64,000 nt of DNA from CAVWDU01 sp963840725. GTDB taxonomy: Bacteria > Pseudomonadota > Gammaproteobacteria > Pseudomonadales > Halieaceae. Each line of letters begins with the position of its first letter. The stretch's first letter is position 1. The position numbers were made by a program, and so were the translations under genes. The stretch is from positions 1 to 64,000 of the forward strand of contig CAWIZY010000022.1 in the NCBI GenBank assembly GCA_963840725.1. Reading direction: 5' to 3'. Positions 8,080 to 16,446 of the stretch are shown here, one piece after another. The notes beneath the pieces were generated by a model. It had not been told where the DNA came from and made no database searches. It worked only from the letters and a program-made list of their open reading frames with translations.

Positions 8080-9123
8080 TCACCTGGGCAGCGCCTGGGG
8101 GGAGAGCGCCTGCTGGGAGAGTGCTTGCTGGGAGAGTGCTTGCTGGGAGGGTTGTTGGGAAGGTTGTTGAGATAGTACCTGCCGGTAAAGTTCGCGCTCG
8201 ACGTTGCCACCTGAGAGCACCAGTCCAACCTCTTCGCCCGAGTGGGTGGGCCCCTCCTGGAGTAGGGCGGCCAATGGCGCCGCCCCGGCGCCTTCAGCCA
8301 CATTGTGGGTGTCTGTGAAATAGCATGCCATGGCTTCCAGGATGGCCTCGTCTGACACAACGACCATGCGCGCCACGTTCCCAAGCATCATTTGCAGGGC
8401 CTCGGGACTGGGCTCGCGAACCGCCATCCCATCGGCCAGTGTATGGGCCTGTTCCGTGCCGATACAGTGACCCGCACTGAAGGACCTTGCATAGCAGTCC
8501 GCTCCCTGGGCACTGACGCCGATAATTTCCGTCGTCATACCCAGCGCATTGCGGGCACAAATCATTCCGCATATCCCTGATCCCAGTCCGATCGGTATAT
8601 ACACACGGCGCAATTTGGGCCGCGCCCGCAAAAACTCAAGCGCGTAGCTGGCCACGCCATTGACCAGATCGTGGTGGAAAGAGGGTAAGCGGTGAAAGCC
8701 ACGTTCCTCAGCCAGGCGGCTTGCATGGGGTCTCGCCGCGTCAAAATCACGGCCGTGAATCACCAGCTCTGCGCCCAGAGCCTCAATGGACCGGTTTTTC
8801 TCCGGGTTGTTGCCTTCAGGCACGACCACAACGCAATTCAGTCCGAACCGGCTGGCGGCAAAAGCGATGCTCTGCCCGTGGTTGCCGCGAGTTGCCGTTA
8901 CAACCCCGCGGGTGTCCGGTTCCCGCTCCAGCAAACGCTGGATATAGAGAAGTCCGCCGCGGACCTTGAAGGCACCGGTGGGATTGTGGTTCTCGTGCTT
9001 GACCCATACCGGGCAGCCGCAGCGTTCGGAAAGTAGCGGCCAGTGGAGTTGGGGAGAGGGCAACATATAGCGGTAGATCGCCTCACCGGCCAGGTCCAGG
9101 GCATCGAGGTCAGGCTCGCTCAT
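8080..9123 (-). CDS. Threonine/serine dehydratase-like PLP enzyme with repeat tail
   Basis: This fold-type II PLP enzyme of 347 residues resembles threonine ammonia-lyase and serine racemase. K53 in HNPTGAFKVRGG is the Schiff-base lysine. The phosphate-binding glycines appear in GLGSGICGM, and SGGN near the C-terminus contacts the PLP nitrogen. TRGNHGQSIA is the substrate-binding Asn loop. There is no ACT regulatory domain, so it is not the biosynthetic IlvA form. The last 30 or so residues are a Ser-Gln-Gln-Pro/Ala-Leu repeat outside the family fold. The start at 9123 gives the usual family N-terminus. The HD-GYP gene begins 28 bp downstream, so the two may be cotranscribed. Confidence 0.8.
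   Translation of the reverse strand: MSEPDLDALDLAGEAIYRYMLPSPQLHWPLLSERCGCPVWVKHENHNPTGAFKVRGGLLYIQRLLEREPDTRGVVTATRGNHGQSIAFAASRFGLNCVVVVPEGNNPEKNRSIEALGAELVIHGRDFDAARPHASRLAEERGFHRLPSFHHDLVNGVASYALEFLRARPKLRRVYIPIGLGSGICGMICARNALGMTTEIIGVSAQGADCYARSFSAGHCIGTEQAHTLADGMAVREPSPEALQMMLGNVARMVVVSDEAILEAMACYFTDTHNVAEGAGAAPLAALLQEGPTHSGEEVGLVLSGGNVERELYRQVLSQQPSQQPSQQALSQQALSQQALSPQALPR
8083..8170 (-). repeat. Coding tandem repeat (SQQP / SQQAL units)
   Basis: The 3' end of the dehydratase-like gene contains two 12-bp units encoding SQQP followed by four 15-bp units encoding SQQAL or SPQAL. The 15-bp units are close to identical (gagtgcttgctggga on the + strand), which suggests recent slippage expansion. 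All units keep the reading frame. Confidence 0.8.
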
Positions 9124-9166
9124 GGCATAGCATCCAGGGTAATAAGTTGAACTATAGCAGTAGCAC

Positions 9167-9202
9167 AAAAAAAGGGCCGTGTAGATTGCTCTGCACGGCC
9201 CT
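9167..9202 (-). terminator. Intrinsic terminator of the Ig-like lipoprotein gene
   Basis: On the minus strand, agggccgtg pairs with cacggccct over 9 bp around a 12-nt loop, followed by seven T residues. It lies about 40 bp beyond the stop of the lipoprotein gene. The opposite strand shows only tgtttt after the stem, so it is strongest for the minus strand. Confidence 0.85.
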
Positions 9203-9242
9203 GTTTTCGAAGGCAGTGCCTTCAATCTATGGTGGAGCGGCT

Positions 9243-11525
9243 TTAGCCGCCGGGTGCCAGCCCGTCATCCCCATCGTCGGGGTCGGGCTCAGCGGGGTCG
9301 CCCTGGGTAAAGCAGGCGTAGGTCGCAGAGCTTTCGCCCCGAGTCGCATTCACCGTGACCGTGAGCGTTCCGGTCTCGGTGGACGTGTCGTTCTCCCCGG
9401 TGCCGTTCCCCTCAACCGCCAGGGGGATGGAAAACGCCGCTGGACGGTTGGTGTCGGGCACATTGAAACTGGTCTGGGTCAGAATCGAACAGTCACCCGT
9501 ACTGGTCACCGAGACGGTATCCCCACCCGCCGGCGGATTGTTGAACCGGTCAGCGATATAGACGGTGTAGCTGCTGCCCTCAGAAACCGACTGTCTGACC
9601 GAGCCTGAGCGAGTCAGCTGGAAATAGAAACTGCCGGCTGCTGATGAGCTCAACAAGAGCCTGATGTCATCGCGAACATTGATCAGCTCCCGGCTGCACC
9701 AGACCCCGTCGCCCTCCACCGGGCACAGGATGCCATTGTAGACCGCAGGGTCGTCGTTGAAATCGTAGGCGCCGTTGCTGTTGAAGTCGACGAAGGTTTC
9801 CTCAAAGCCAGAGGCAGAGCAGGTTGCCAGGGAAATCGGCAGTGGGCAGGCGCCGCCGCCGGCGGGGGTGAATGCCCCGTCATCGTTGTAGTCGTAGAAG
9901 GCCTCGGGCAAGTTGACGAACAAGTTGTCGTCCGCTTCTTCCTGGTCGAACAGTCCGTTGCCATTGCGATCGGTGAAAAATTCCTCACCGAGAGCCGTAA
10001 CGGTGACAGTGGACAGGAGTCCGGTGGTGCTACCCGGGGAACCGATGAAGTCGGGGCAGGGACCGCTGTTGCCGTTGTGGCTGGGGCAGTTATAGCCTGC
10101 GTCGAAAATCGTAGCGATATCGTTATTGTTGGCCCCGAAAGACGGTGTGCGCGGGTCCTGGCTGGTCCAGGTAACGCTGCAGGCGCCCCCCTCGGTCACA
10201 CAGGAGGGTTGGATCGAGCCGTATTCCGTAGTGAAGGTCGCCGCTGTGCCATCGGGCACCGGGTTGTTGAACTTGTCGGCCATTCTTACGGTCAGCTGCG
10301 TCGTTACTCCATCGGTGTCTCGGCCGCCGGACACGCTCAGGGACTCCGATGAAAGGCTGATGGAGTTCTGGTCGGGCAAACCGGTGCTGACCACCAGTTC
10401 GTCGGATACGGTGCTCAGCTGCAGTGGGTTGCCGTTCTCGTCCTCTGCACTGATGGTAGCCGTTACCCGCACAGCGGTTGCCACATTGCCGGCTCGCACC
10501 GTGGTCGCAGCGGTACCGTCCGGGTTAGTTGAGACGGAATTGCTGGACAGGGAAATACCGCCGATTGTAGTGGACAAGGTGAAGTCTACCGGGATGCCGC
10601 TGATCGGCGCACCGTTGCCATTCACTACTTCAAAGCTTACCGCTGCATTCTCCTGACGTCCGGGGCCACCTGTGCCCTTGAGGGCAATCAGTTTGGGTTC
10701 GGCCGCGACAAACCGTATCGAACCCGCTGCCGGCGCTGCAATGTCCAGAGATACCATGGCTTCACTGTCGCCAATGCGCGCTGTAATGGTGTCTGTGCCG
10801 CTGCAGCCTGCCGCTGTGTAAGTAGCGGTGGCGAGACCGTTAGCGGTGGTAGCGGGTGACGGATCGATAGTGGCCAGCCCGCTGCGTGTGCAGCTACTGG
10901 TGAATACCACCTCTTCCTCAGTGGTAATGCTCTCGCCCATTGAGTCAACGACGTTGACCGTCAACGATGCCGAACCGCCAGAGGGCAGCGTGGCCGCGTT
11001 GATGCCTATCTCGTTGGGGATAAATGTGTCCCCTTGAAAGTAGCCCAACTGCACGTCGGCGAAGTTGATCTGGTAGGAGATGGTCTCGGTAACCGGGCCG
11101 GAGGGGCTGTCTACCGTGACCTCAGCTGTGCCTGCGCCCAGTGAGCCATCGGACGTGATCTGTAATTCGGCGACACCGTCGTCATTGGTGAGGGCCGAGC
11201 CGTTTTCGGGCACCAGTACACCGATGTCGATTGTCGCGCTGACCACGACATCAGGCACCGGCCTGCCATTGCGGCCGTTTTCTGTCACCCGAACCCGAAG
11301 TGTTGCGGGGTCGGTGGACGTCACCGAAGAGGTGAGTTCTCCCTGTGGGTCCAGCAGTTCCAGGAGCAGGAAGTAGGCCTGGTCATCGCCGTCGCCATCG
11401 TCGCCGAGGAAGCCGTTGCCGCCACCTCCACCGCCTCCACCGCCGCCACCGCAGGCGGCAAACGTGAACAGAATGGCGAGCGCAAGCGCCAGCCGGCTGG
11501 TAAGATTGGCAAACCGAGTGATCAT
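9243..11525 (-). CDS. Large lipoprotein with bacterial Ig-like (Big_1) repeats
   Basis: This 760-residue protein has a lipoprotein signal peptide ending in the lipobox FAAC (Cys about 25), followed by a run of 11 Gly and an Asp-rich linker. The rest is a chain of invasin-type Ig-like domains. Examples are GRPVPDVVVSATI with TNDDGVAELQI (about 80-130), ISGIPVDFTL with TNPDGTAATTV (about 300-345), NPVPDGTAATFTT (about 415-430) and a last domain from about 660. Between about 530 and 610 are Asp/Asn-rich loops (DRNGNGLFDQEE, DYNDDGAF, DFNSNGAYDFND) that look like calcium-binding EF-hand or dockerin-type loops. It is probably surface-exposed and adhesive or structural. It is transcribed alone and ends at the terminator at 9167-9202. 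Confidence 0.8.
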   Translation of the reverse strand: MITRFANLTSRLALALAILFTFAACGGGGGGGGGGGNGFLGDDGDGDDQAYFLLLELLDPQGELTSSVTSTDPATLRVRVTENGRNGRPVPDVVVSATIDIGVLVPENGSALTNDDGVAELQITSDGSLGAGTAEVTVDSPSGPVTETISYQINFADVQLGYFQGDTFIPNEIGINAATLPSGGSASLTVNVVDSMGESITTEEEVVFTSSCTRSGLATIDPSPATTANGLATATYTAAGCSGTDTITARIGDSEAMVSLDIAAPAAGSIRFVAAEPKLIALKGTGGPGRQENAAVSFEVVNGNGAPISGIPVDFTLSTTIGGISLSSNSVSTNPDGTAATTVRAGNVATAVRVTATISAEDENGNPLQLSTVSDELVVSTGLPDQNSISLSSESLSVSGGRDTDGVTTQLTVRMADKFNNPVPDGTAATFTTEYGSIQPSCVTEGGACSVTWTSQDPRTPSFGANNNDIATIFDAGYNCPSHNGNSGPCPDFIGSPGSTTGLLSTVTVTALGEEFFTDRNGNGLFDQEEADDNLFVNLPEAFYDYNDDGAFTPAGGGACPLPISLATCSASGFEETFVDFNSNGAYDFNDDPAVYNGILCPVEGDGVWCSRELINVRDDIRLLLSSSAAGSFYFQLTRSGSVRQSVSEGSSYTVYIADRFNNPPAGGDTVSVTSTGDCSILTQTSFNVPDTNRPAAFSIPLAVEGNGTGENDTSTETGTLTVTVNATRGESSATYACFTQGDPAEPDPDDGDDGLAPGG

Positions 11526-11857
11526 TCTATGTCCCCGTGGTGCCCCCTGTCTGAGAGGGTCTTATTTGTCTAAATGGTCTCACCGTTAATTCTGCGGGAT
11601 TTCCCGGCAGAATCAACGCCACAAGCGGCTGTTTCTGTAGATTTGTCCGGAAACTCACCGACGCCGGTTCCGGGCCGACAATCGGTTTACTTCAGGCTGC
11701 ATCTCCCCACATACTCGCCAGGGAAATAACAGCATATCTGCTCAGGGTGATCCACTATTTTCTGTACATAAGTACAATCCCCACAGCCCCTCATGCCACC
11801 CTGAATAATCAGACCGGGAGCTACTTGTTGGAGCCTGGTGTAAATTCGCGGCTGTGG
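11526..11857. other. Intergenic region between lipoprotein and Nramp-like genes
   Basis: I see no gene here. It should hold the promoter of the lipoprotein gene and the 3' end of the Nramp-like transcript. There is a hairpin at 11589-11613 (attctgc pairing with gcagaat, plus ggg/ccc with one bulge), and a short palindrome TGTAC-N4-GTACA at 11763-11776. Neither is followed by a T run, and neither can be assigned to a regulator. Confidence 0.4.
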
Positions 11858-13072
11858 TCACAACCAACCGAATACGGATGCCAGTTTGATGGCGCCCAGC
11901 CCAATCGCTGTGGCGACCACAAGGATGCCCAGGGCATTGGCGAGAGGCCCATTACAGTGCTCACCCAGCAACTCGCGTCGATTCATCACCACCAGCAGGA
12001 ATACGGCGACCACCGGGAGGAGAAAGCCGTTGGCCGCCTGGGCGAAAATAATCGCGGTCATGGGTTTGTTGCCCAGCGCGGCGAACGCGGTGCCGGTGAG
12101 CAGTACCGCCAGCCACACCATCCGAAAGCCGATGCCGTTGAAAGCCTGCCGCCAACCCAGTGCGCCACAAACAGCATAGGACGCGGCCAGGGGAGCGGTG
12201 ATCGCGCTGGTCAAACCGCCCGCGAACAGCCCCAGCGCGAACACATAGGGCGACCAGGAGCCCAGTAGCGGCTCCAACTGTGAGCCCATGGAGGTGCCGC
12301 TAAATGCCGTGTTTGATTGAAAAAACGCGGCGGCAGCTGTACTCATGATCGCCAGCGTTATCAGCCCGCCAAGGCCCACTGAGAGCCCGGTATCGGCCCG
12401 GGATTCGGCCAGAGCCTCGCCTAATGGGCGTTCGGCAGGCCATTTTTCACGCACCGCGTTAGCGTGCAGAAAGAGGTTGTAGGGCACCACCGTGGTGCCA
12501 ACCAACGCGATGACGGTCAGGGCCGACCCGGATGGCAGGGATGGTTTGAAAAGCCCCTCGAGGATAACGGCGGGCTCAGGAATGACCAGCCAGGCGGTGA
12601 CGATGAAAACCAGGCTCATGACCAACACCAGGCCGATCAGCACTACCTCCAGCAAATGGTAGCGGCCGCAGGCCAGCAGGGCCGTGGCAGCAGCTCCGAT
12701 AAGCAATGCCCAGGCGGTGCCGCCGCCACCACTGACACTCGCCAGAGCCAGGGCGGCACCTGCGATATTGCCCGCCTCGTAAGCGGCGTTGCCAAAACCG
12801 ATCGCTGCCACTATCAGTAGCATGGCCGCAGTTTTTGCTACCGGGTGGACGAATGCGCTGCGCATGGCCTCAGCCAGACCAGCCCGGGTGACCAGCCCAA
12901 GCCGGGCTGCCATTTCCTGCAGTACGACGGTCGCGAATATTGAAAACCCGAGTGCCCATAACAGTGCGAAGCCGAAATTGGCGCCTGCGCTGCTGGCTGT
13001 TGCAATGGTCCCCGGGCCGATAAAGGCGGCGGTGACCAGAATCCCGGGACCCATTTTGCTGAAAAGGCTCAT
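11858..13072 (-). CDS. Nramp-superfamily metal transporter, atypical site
   Basis: This 404-residue, roughly 11-TM inner-membrane protein has Nramp family order and length. TM1 reads FIGPGTIATASSAGANFGF, where classical MntH/Nramp proteins have DPGN; here the Asp and Asn ligands are Gly and Thr. TM6 reads GTTVVPYNLFLHANAV, where the family has MPH; Met and His are Val and Tyr. The canonical manganese ligands are therefore missing, and the substrate may not be manganese or iron. The start at 13072 follows gcgagga and gives the normal N-terminus; the 43-residue upstream extension overlaps the divergent glycosyltransferase gene and is unlikely. No manganese- or Fur-type operator is evident. Confidence 0.8.
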   Translation of the reverse strand: MSLFSKMGPGILVTAAFIGPGTIATASSAGANFGFALLWALGFSIFATVVLQEMAARLGLVTRAGLAEAMRSAFVHPVAKTAAMLLIVAAIGFGNAAYEAGNIAGAALALASVSGGGGTAWALLIGAAATALLACGRYHLLEVVLIGLVLVMSLVFIVTAWLVIPEPAVILEGLFKPSLPSGSALTVIALVGTTVVPYNLFLHANAVREKWPAERPLGEALAESRADTGLSVGLGGLITLAIMSTAAAAFFQSNTAFSGTSMGSQLEPLLGSWSPYVFALGLFAGGLTSAITAPLAASYAVCGALGWRQAFNGIGFRMVWLAVLLTGTAFAALGNKPMTAIIFAQAANGFLLPVVAVFLLVVMNRRELLGEHCNGPLANALGILVVATAIGLGAIKLASVFGWL

Positions 13073-13175
13073 TCGGTTCCTCGCTGAGCGCGCTCTCGAT
13101 CTGTTAATGAGTCGGGGTTTGTTTCCGTCAATTGTGACAATGCTCGCTGACGGGACTGCTGCTACTATAGCGTGG

Positions 13176-14024
13176 ATGGAATCCAGCGCCCGATCTGCCA
13201 AGTGTCTGACTGTTTCGATCGTCCTCTACCGCAGTGCGGAGACGATGCTACAGCGTACTCTCGATAGTCTCTACCGCTCCGCTCGCGCGGCCAAGGCGGC
13301 GGGCTGCCTGCGGGAGATTACGGTATTTCTGATCAATAATACGCCCGACCGCGACTATCGTGAACAGATTCAGCAACAGGTAGCGTCATGGCCGCATCAG
13401 CAGGATTGCCCGCTGCGCTACAGTGAAACAGCCGAGAACCTCGGCTTTGCCGTGGGCAACAACAGCGTACTTCCGCTGCTTGACGGGGACTATCACCTGA
13501 TACTCAACCCGGACGTGGAGCTCTTCGAGGACACGCTGGTTTGTGGCCTGCAAAGGCTGGCGTCCGACCTGCAAATCGTCTTGCTCAGCCCACGGGTTTC
13601 CGCTGCTGATGGGCGCCAGGAATTCCTCTGCAAACGCCATCCGTCGCTCCTGGTCCTGCTGCTGCGCGGCTTCGCTCCGCGCTCTGTGCGGGCGAGGTTC
13701 AGAGAACGGCTGGACGACTATGAGATGCGCGACCAGTGTTCACAGAATGCGCTGTGTGAGGTCCCACTGGCCAGCGGGTGCTTTATGCTGCTGCGCACTG
13801 ATGCCTGGCGGCGTGTGGGTGGCTTCAGTGAGGACTACTTTCTGTATTTTGAGGACTTCGACCTGTCGGTGAGGCTGAGTCACCTGGGGCGGGTGGTGTT
13901 TGATCCCGGCGTTCGCATCGTTCACCACGGGGGCTATGCAGCCCACAAAGGCTGGCGGCACCGGTGGCTGTTCATTCGTTCCGCCAAGCATTTCTTTCAG
14001 GATCATGGTTGGCGTTGGATATAG
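13176..14024 (+). CDS. Glycosyltransferase family 2 (WbbL rhamnosyltransferase-like)
   Basis: This 282-residue soluble GT-A glycosyltransferase starts TVSIVLYRSAE with strand-turn-helix, has NLGFAVGNN before the nucleotide site, and NPDVEL as the DxD-equivalent metal site (LILNPDVELF). LASGCFMLLRTDAWRRVGGF with YFEDFDLSVRL is the acceptor/base block typical of WbbL-like rhamnosyltransferases. It probably adds a deoxysugar to a polysaccharide or lipid. The start at 13176 is the only nearby ATG giving a standard N-terminus; a TACTATAG element lies 9 bp upstream, so the leader may be very short. No sugar-nucleotide genes are adjacent. Confidence 0.8.
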   Translation: MESSARSAKCLTVSIVLYRSAETMLQRTLDSLYRSARAAKAAGCLREITVFLINNTPDRDYREQIQQQVASWPHQQDCPLRYSETAENLGFAVGNNSVLPLLDGDYHLILNPDVELFEDTLVCGLQRLASDLQIVLLSPRVSAADGRQEFLCKRHPSLLVLLLRGFAPRSVRARFRERLDDYEMRDQCSQNALCEVPLASGCFMLLRTDAWRRVGGFSEDYFLYFEDFDLSVRLSHLGRVVFDPGVRIVHHGGYAAHKGWRHRWLFIRSAKHFFQDHGWRWI

Positions 14025-14075
14025 TCCGGCAACCGGGTCTGGTAAACTCCACGCTTTGATTGCCGTGGACGGACC

Positions 14076-14810
14076 ATGACGCCGGGTCAGCGCGAATTAA
14101 CTCGATTAGCTTATTTACAGGCCATGGATATAGCGGGCTACGTTGCCAGGAGCCCCCTGCCCGGCGCAGCGCCCAGTCACCCCCTGGCGAGCCTTGTACT
14201 GAAGGCGCCCGCGTCCACGCCGACCGGCGATAATGCAAAGGCGGCGCTGGCCTCGGCTCTCGGGACCGAGTCGGCGGCACTACCGGCGATGGATCCGGCC
14301 CGGCATGCGGCGTTAACTGCGAAAAGCCGACTGGGCGCTGAGGCTGAGGCTCCTGTCGGTGGGCAGCAGACAGCGCCATCCGCTGTCCCGGTACCTACCT
14401 TTACGGTGGTAGCAACGCTGGTCGCTGATGTGCTGTGGTTGGAAGAGCTTCGCTACCCGGCACTGGCGACGGAGCAAGTACAGTTGCTGCAGGCTATGGC
14501 CGCGGCGCTCGGGATCCCCAATAGCCGCTTTGAGGTCACTCAGTTCAATTGGCCACTGCACCGCAATCGCCAGCTCGATCAGGGCGAAGAGGCAGCGATA
14601 GCGGCTTTGACTGGCTTTGCCAGTCGTCAATTGGAGGAACAATCCTGCCGTGCCGTGGTGTTATTGGGCGCCAGTGTCCGGCAGCGAGTGAGTGCCTCGC
14701 AGCTGTCTGCGGCCGTGCAAATCAGCACTGTGAGCACCGCAGAGATGCTTGAACAGCCGACGCTCAAAGCCCAGGCATGGCGGGATCTGCGGCCATTGGT
14801 ACAGCGTTGA
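14076..14810 (+). CDS. Putative DNA polymerase III psi subunit (HolD-like, divergent)
   Basis: This 244-residue protein sits directly upstream of rimI, where E. coli holD sits. The N-terminus (RELTRLAYLQAMDIAGYVARSPLPG) resembles the psi segment that binds the clamp loader. The C-terminus (ISTVSTAEMLEQPTLKAQAWRDL) resembles the psi ending around LTDLRANPTARAALWQQI. Between them is a low-complexity Ala/Pro/Ser linker (about 40-100), making it about 100 residues longer than E. coli psi. Long, divergent psi proteins are known in Pseudomonas. Psi bridges the clamp loader to chi and SSB. The call rests on position and weak similarity. It overlaps rimI by 34 bp. Confidence 0.55.
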   Translation: MTPGQRELTRLAYLQAMDIAGYVARSPLPGAAPSHPLASLVLKAPASTPTGDNAKAALASALGTESAALPAMDPARHAALTAKSRLGAEAEAPVGGQQTAPSAVPVPTFTVVATLVADVLWLEELRYPALATEQVQLLQAMAAALGIPNSRFEVTQFNWPLHRNRQLDQGEEAAIAALTGFASRQLEEQSCRAVVLLGASVRQRVSASQLSAAVQISTVSTAEMLEQPTLKAQAWRDLRPLVQR

Positions 14811-15277
14811 CAGGCCCTGTTATCCGGCCTGCGCAAGCGGCAGATACAGAGGCGATGCTGCGCATCGATGGCCTGACTTCCCAGGCTCCCTGGCCTCGTG
14901 CACGGTTGGAGGCCAGTTGTGACGAAAGTCCACAGGGCGTTTCACGGGCACTGGCGGCCTGGCATGGGGATAATCTGGCGGGCTTTCTCATCTACTCCCG
15001 GATAGTTGACGAGATCAGCATCCTGAATCTGGCCGTTGACCCTTCACAACAGGGCCAGGGCCGGGGTCGGGCGCTATTGAAGGGCCTGGTGGCCATCGCA
15101 CTGCAGCAGGGGGTGCGTCGCCTGCTGCTGGAGGTGCGGCTATCTAATTTCCCCGCCATTGGTCTGTATCGGCAGGCCGGGTTTATCGTCGACGGGGTGC
15201 GTAAGGATTACTATCCGCATGCTGAAGGGGCGGAAGACGCACTGCTCATGTCGCTTGCACTGGGGGAGAAAAAATGA
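14777..15277 (+). CDS. rimI: Ribosomal-protein S18-alanine N-acetyltransferase
   Basis: This GNAT acetyltransferase of up to 166 residues acetylates the N-terminal alanine of ribosomal protein S18. The core strand ISILNLAVDPSQQGQGRGRALL carries the acetyl-CoA pyrophosphate loop (QGQGRG), followed by LEVRLSNFPAIGLYRQAGF, the RimI signature (LEVR.SN..A..LY...GF). The ATG at 14777 lies inside the upstream gene. A TTG at 14807, overlapping its TGA stop, would give a 156-residue protein closer to the usual length. Its ATGA overlap with the next gene implies translational coupling. Confidence 0.88.
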   Translation: MAGSAAIGTALTGPVIRPAQAADTEAMLRIDGLTSQAPWPRARLEASCDESPQGVSRALAAWHGDNLAGFLIYSRIVDEISILNLAVDPSQQGQGRGRALLKGLVAIALQQGVRRLLLEVRLSNFPAIGLYRQAGFIVDGVRKDYYPHAEGAEDALLMSLALGEKK

Positions 15278-15669
15278 CCTTGTTGGAAACCGAATGGTGG
15301 AGCATGGCGCTGCCGACTGAGTGGTGGGCCGAGGCGGAAGAAGAGAGCGTGCTGATTGGTGACCAGGACGACGTGGGCTGTATTGAGATAACCACGCTAC
15401 AGAAGGAAGCCGGTGAGTTTGACCCGGCTGAGGTTGCGGGTATTGCCCGGACCGAATCTGCAGCCGCCGCCGAACTGCGGCCCGCCCGGCTGGGGGAGTT
15501 TCAAGGGCTGACCACGGCATTTGTCGAGGAGGGCGCGGCGATCCGGGAGTGGTATCTGGCCAGCGGGGCGCTGCTGCTGTTTGTGACCTACAGCTGTGAT
15601 GAGGAAAACTCGGGGCTGGACGATTCCGCCGTCAACGAGATACTCGATACGCTGATGGTCAGCGATTAA
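15274..15669 (+). CDS. Conserved-looking hypothetical protein after rimI
   Basis: I do not recognise this 131-residue acidic protein. It starts TLLETEWWSMALPTEWWAEAEE, is rich in Glu, Trp and Ala, and has no signal peptide, membrane segment or obvious catalytic motif. It reads like a small alpha/beta domain with short amphipathic strands (VGCIEITTLQ, LLLFVTYSCD). Its start overlaps the rimI stop as ATGA, so it is very likely cotranslated with rimI. It ends 63 bp from the convergent rnfE stop. Confidence 0.65.
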   Translation: MTLLETEWWSMALPTEWWAEAEEESVLIGDQDDVGCIEITTLQKEAGEFDPAEVAGIARTESAAAAELRPARLGEFQGLTTAFVEEGAAIREWYLASGALLLFVTYSCDEENSGLDDSAVNEILDTLMVSD

Positions 15670-15732
15670 GTGACAAGGCCTGGCCGGTGATCAGCACGCA
15701 AGCATCAAGACGCGAGTCACGGGCCGGGTTTA

Positions 15733-16446
15733 TCATGACACTGTGCCGGTTACCCGTACGCGCCTGGCACCTTTTTCAGGTTTTGCCATGAGCGCATCCT
15801 GACGTTTTTTGATGCCGGCATCGATCAGGTTTTTAGCCGCAATAATCAGTCCGGTAAAAATGAAGGCGCCCGGTGGCAGCACTGCCAGCAGAAACGCCTG
15901 GTAGTCCTCTACAAGCACCACTTTCCAGGCCGCAGCGCCAGGGCCAAACAACAGATCCATGTTGGCAAACAGCGCGCCGGTACCCAGCAGCTCACGCAGA
16001 CCGCCCAGCAGCACCAGTACAATACCGAAACCCAGCCCCATCATCAGGCCGTCGGTCATGGCGGGCAGTACACTGTTTCTGCTGGCGTAACCGTCTGCGC
16101 GTCCGAGAATGACACAGTTGGTGGTGATCAGTGGCAGAAAAATCCCCAGTATTTCATACAGTTCATAGGCGAAGGCCTGCATCAGCAATTCGATGCAGGT
16201 GACAGCGGCCGCAATGATCATGACAAACGCCGGGAGTCTGACGGCATCGGAGACGATGTTGCGAATCAGCGATACGGCTGTGTTGGAGCATAGCAACACC
16301 AGCGTAGTCGCAATGCCCAGCCCCAGTGCATTGACCACCGATCCGGTGACCGCCAGCAGGGGGCACAGGCCCAGTAGCTGCACAATGGCGGGGTTATTCT
16401 TCCACAGGCCGTTGAGTGACAACTCCCGGTAATTGACATCGGTCAT
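15733..16446 (-). CDS. rnfE: Rnf electron transport complex subunit E
   Basis: This 237-residue integral membrane subunit is the last gene of rnfABCDGE. It shares its fold with RnfA and shows about six TM helices, with NPAIVQLLGLCPLLAVTGS near the start and LITTNCVILGRADGYASRN in the middle. These Cys-containing half-helices bind the membrane iron-sulfur centre between RnfA and RnfE. Length matches the family. Its ATG overlaps the rnfG stop. The Rnf complex moves electrons between ferredoxin and NAD and couples this to Na+ or H+ transport. Confidence 0.93.
   Translation of the reverse strand: MTDVNYRELSLNGLWKNNPAIVQLLGLCPLLAVTGSVVNALGLGIATTLVLLCSNTAVSLIRNIVSDAVRLPAFVMIIAAAVTCIELLMQAFAYELYEILGIFLPLITTNCVILGRADGYASRNSVLPAMTDGLMMGLGFGIVLVLLGGLRELLGTGALFANMDLLFGPGAAAWKVVLVEDYQAFLLAVLPPGAFIFTGLIIAAKNLIDAGIKKRQDALMAKPEKGARRVRVTGTVS

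Noticed and set aside
8083..8170. Short-repeat array as a CRISPR candidate
   Set aside because: Units are only 12-15 bp with no spacers and keep a coding frame, so it is a coding tandem repeat.
11763..11776. TGTAC-N4-GTACA palindrome as an operator
   Set aside because: A 5-bp arm palindrome is expected by chance in this length; no second copy or known regulator site supports it.
13160..13171. TACTATAG-type box, also seen near 23495 and in reverse near 9151, as a shared regulatory site
   Set aside because: The match is short and close to a generic -10 box; three occurrences in 64 kb do not show a shared regulator.
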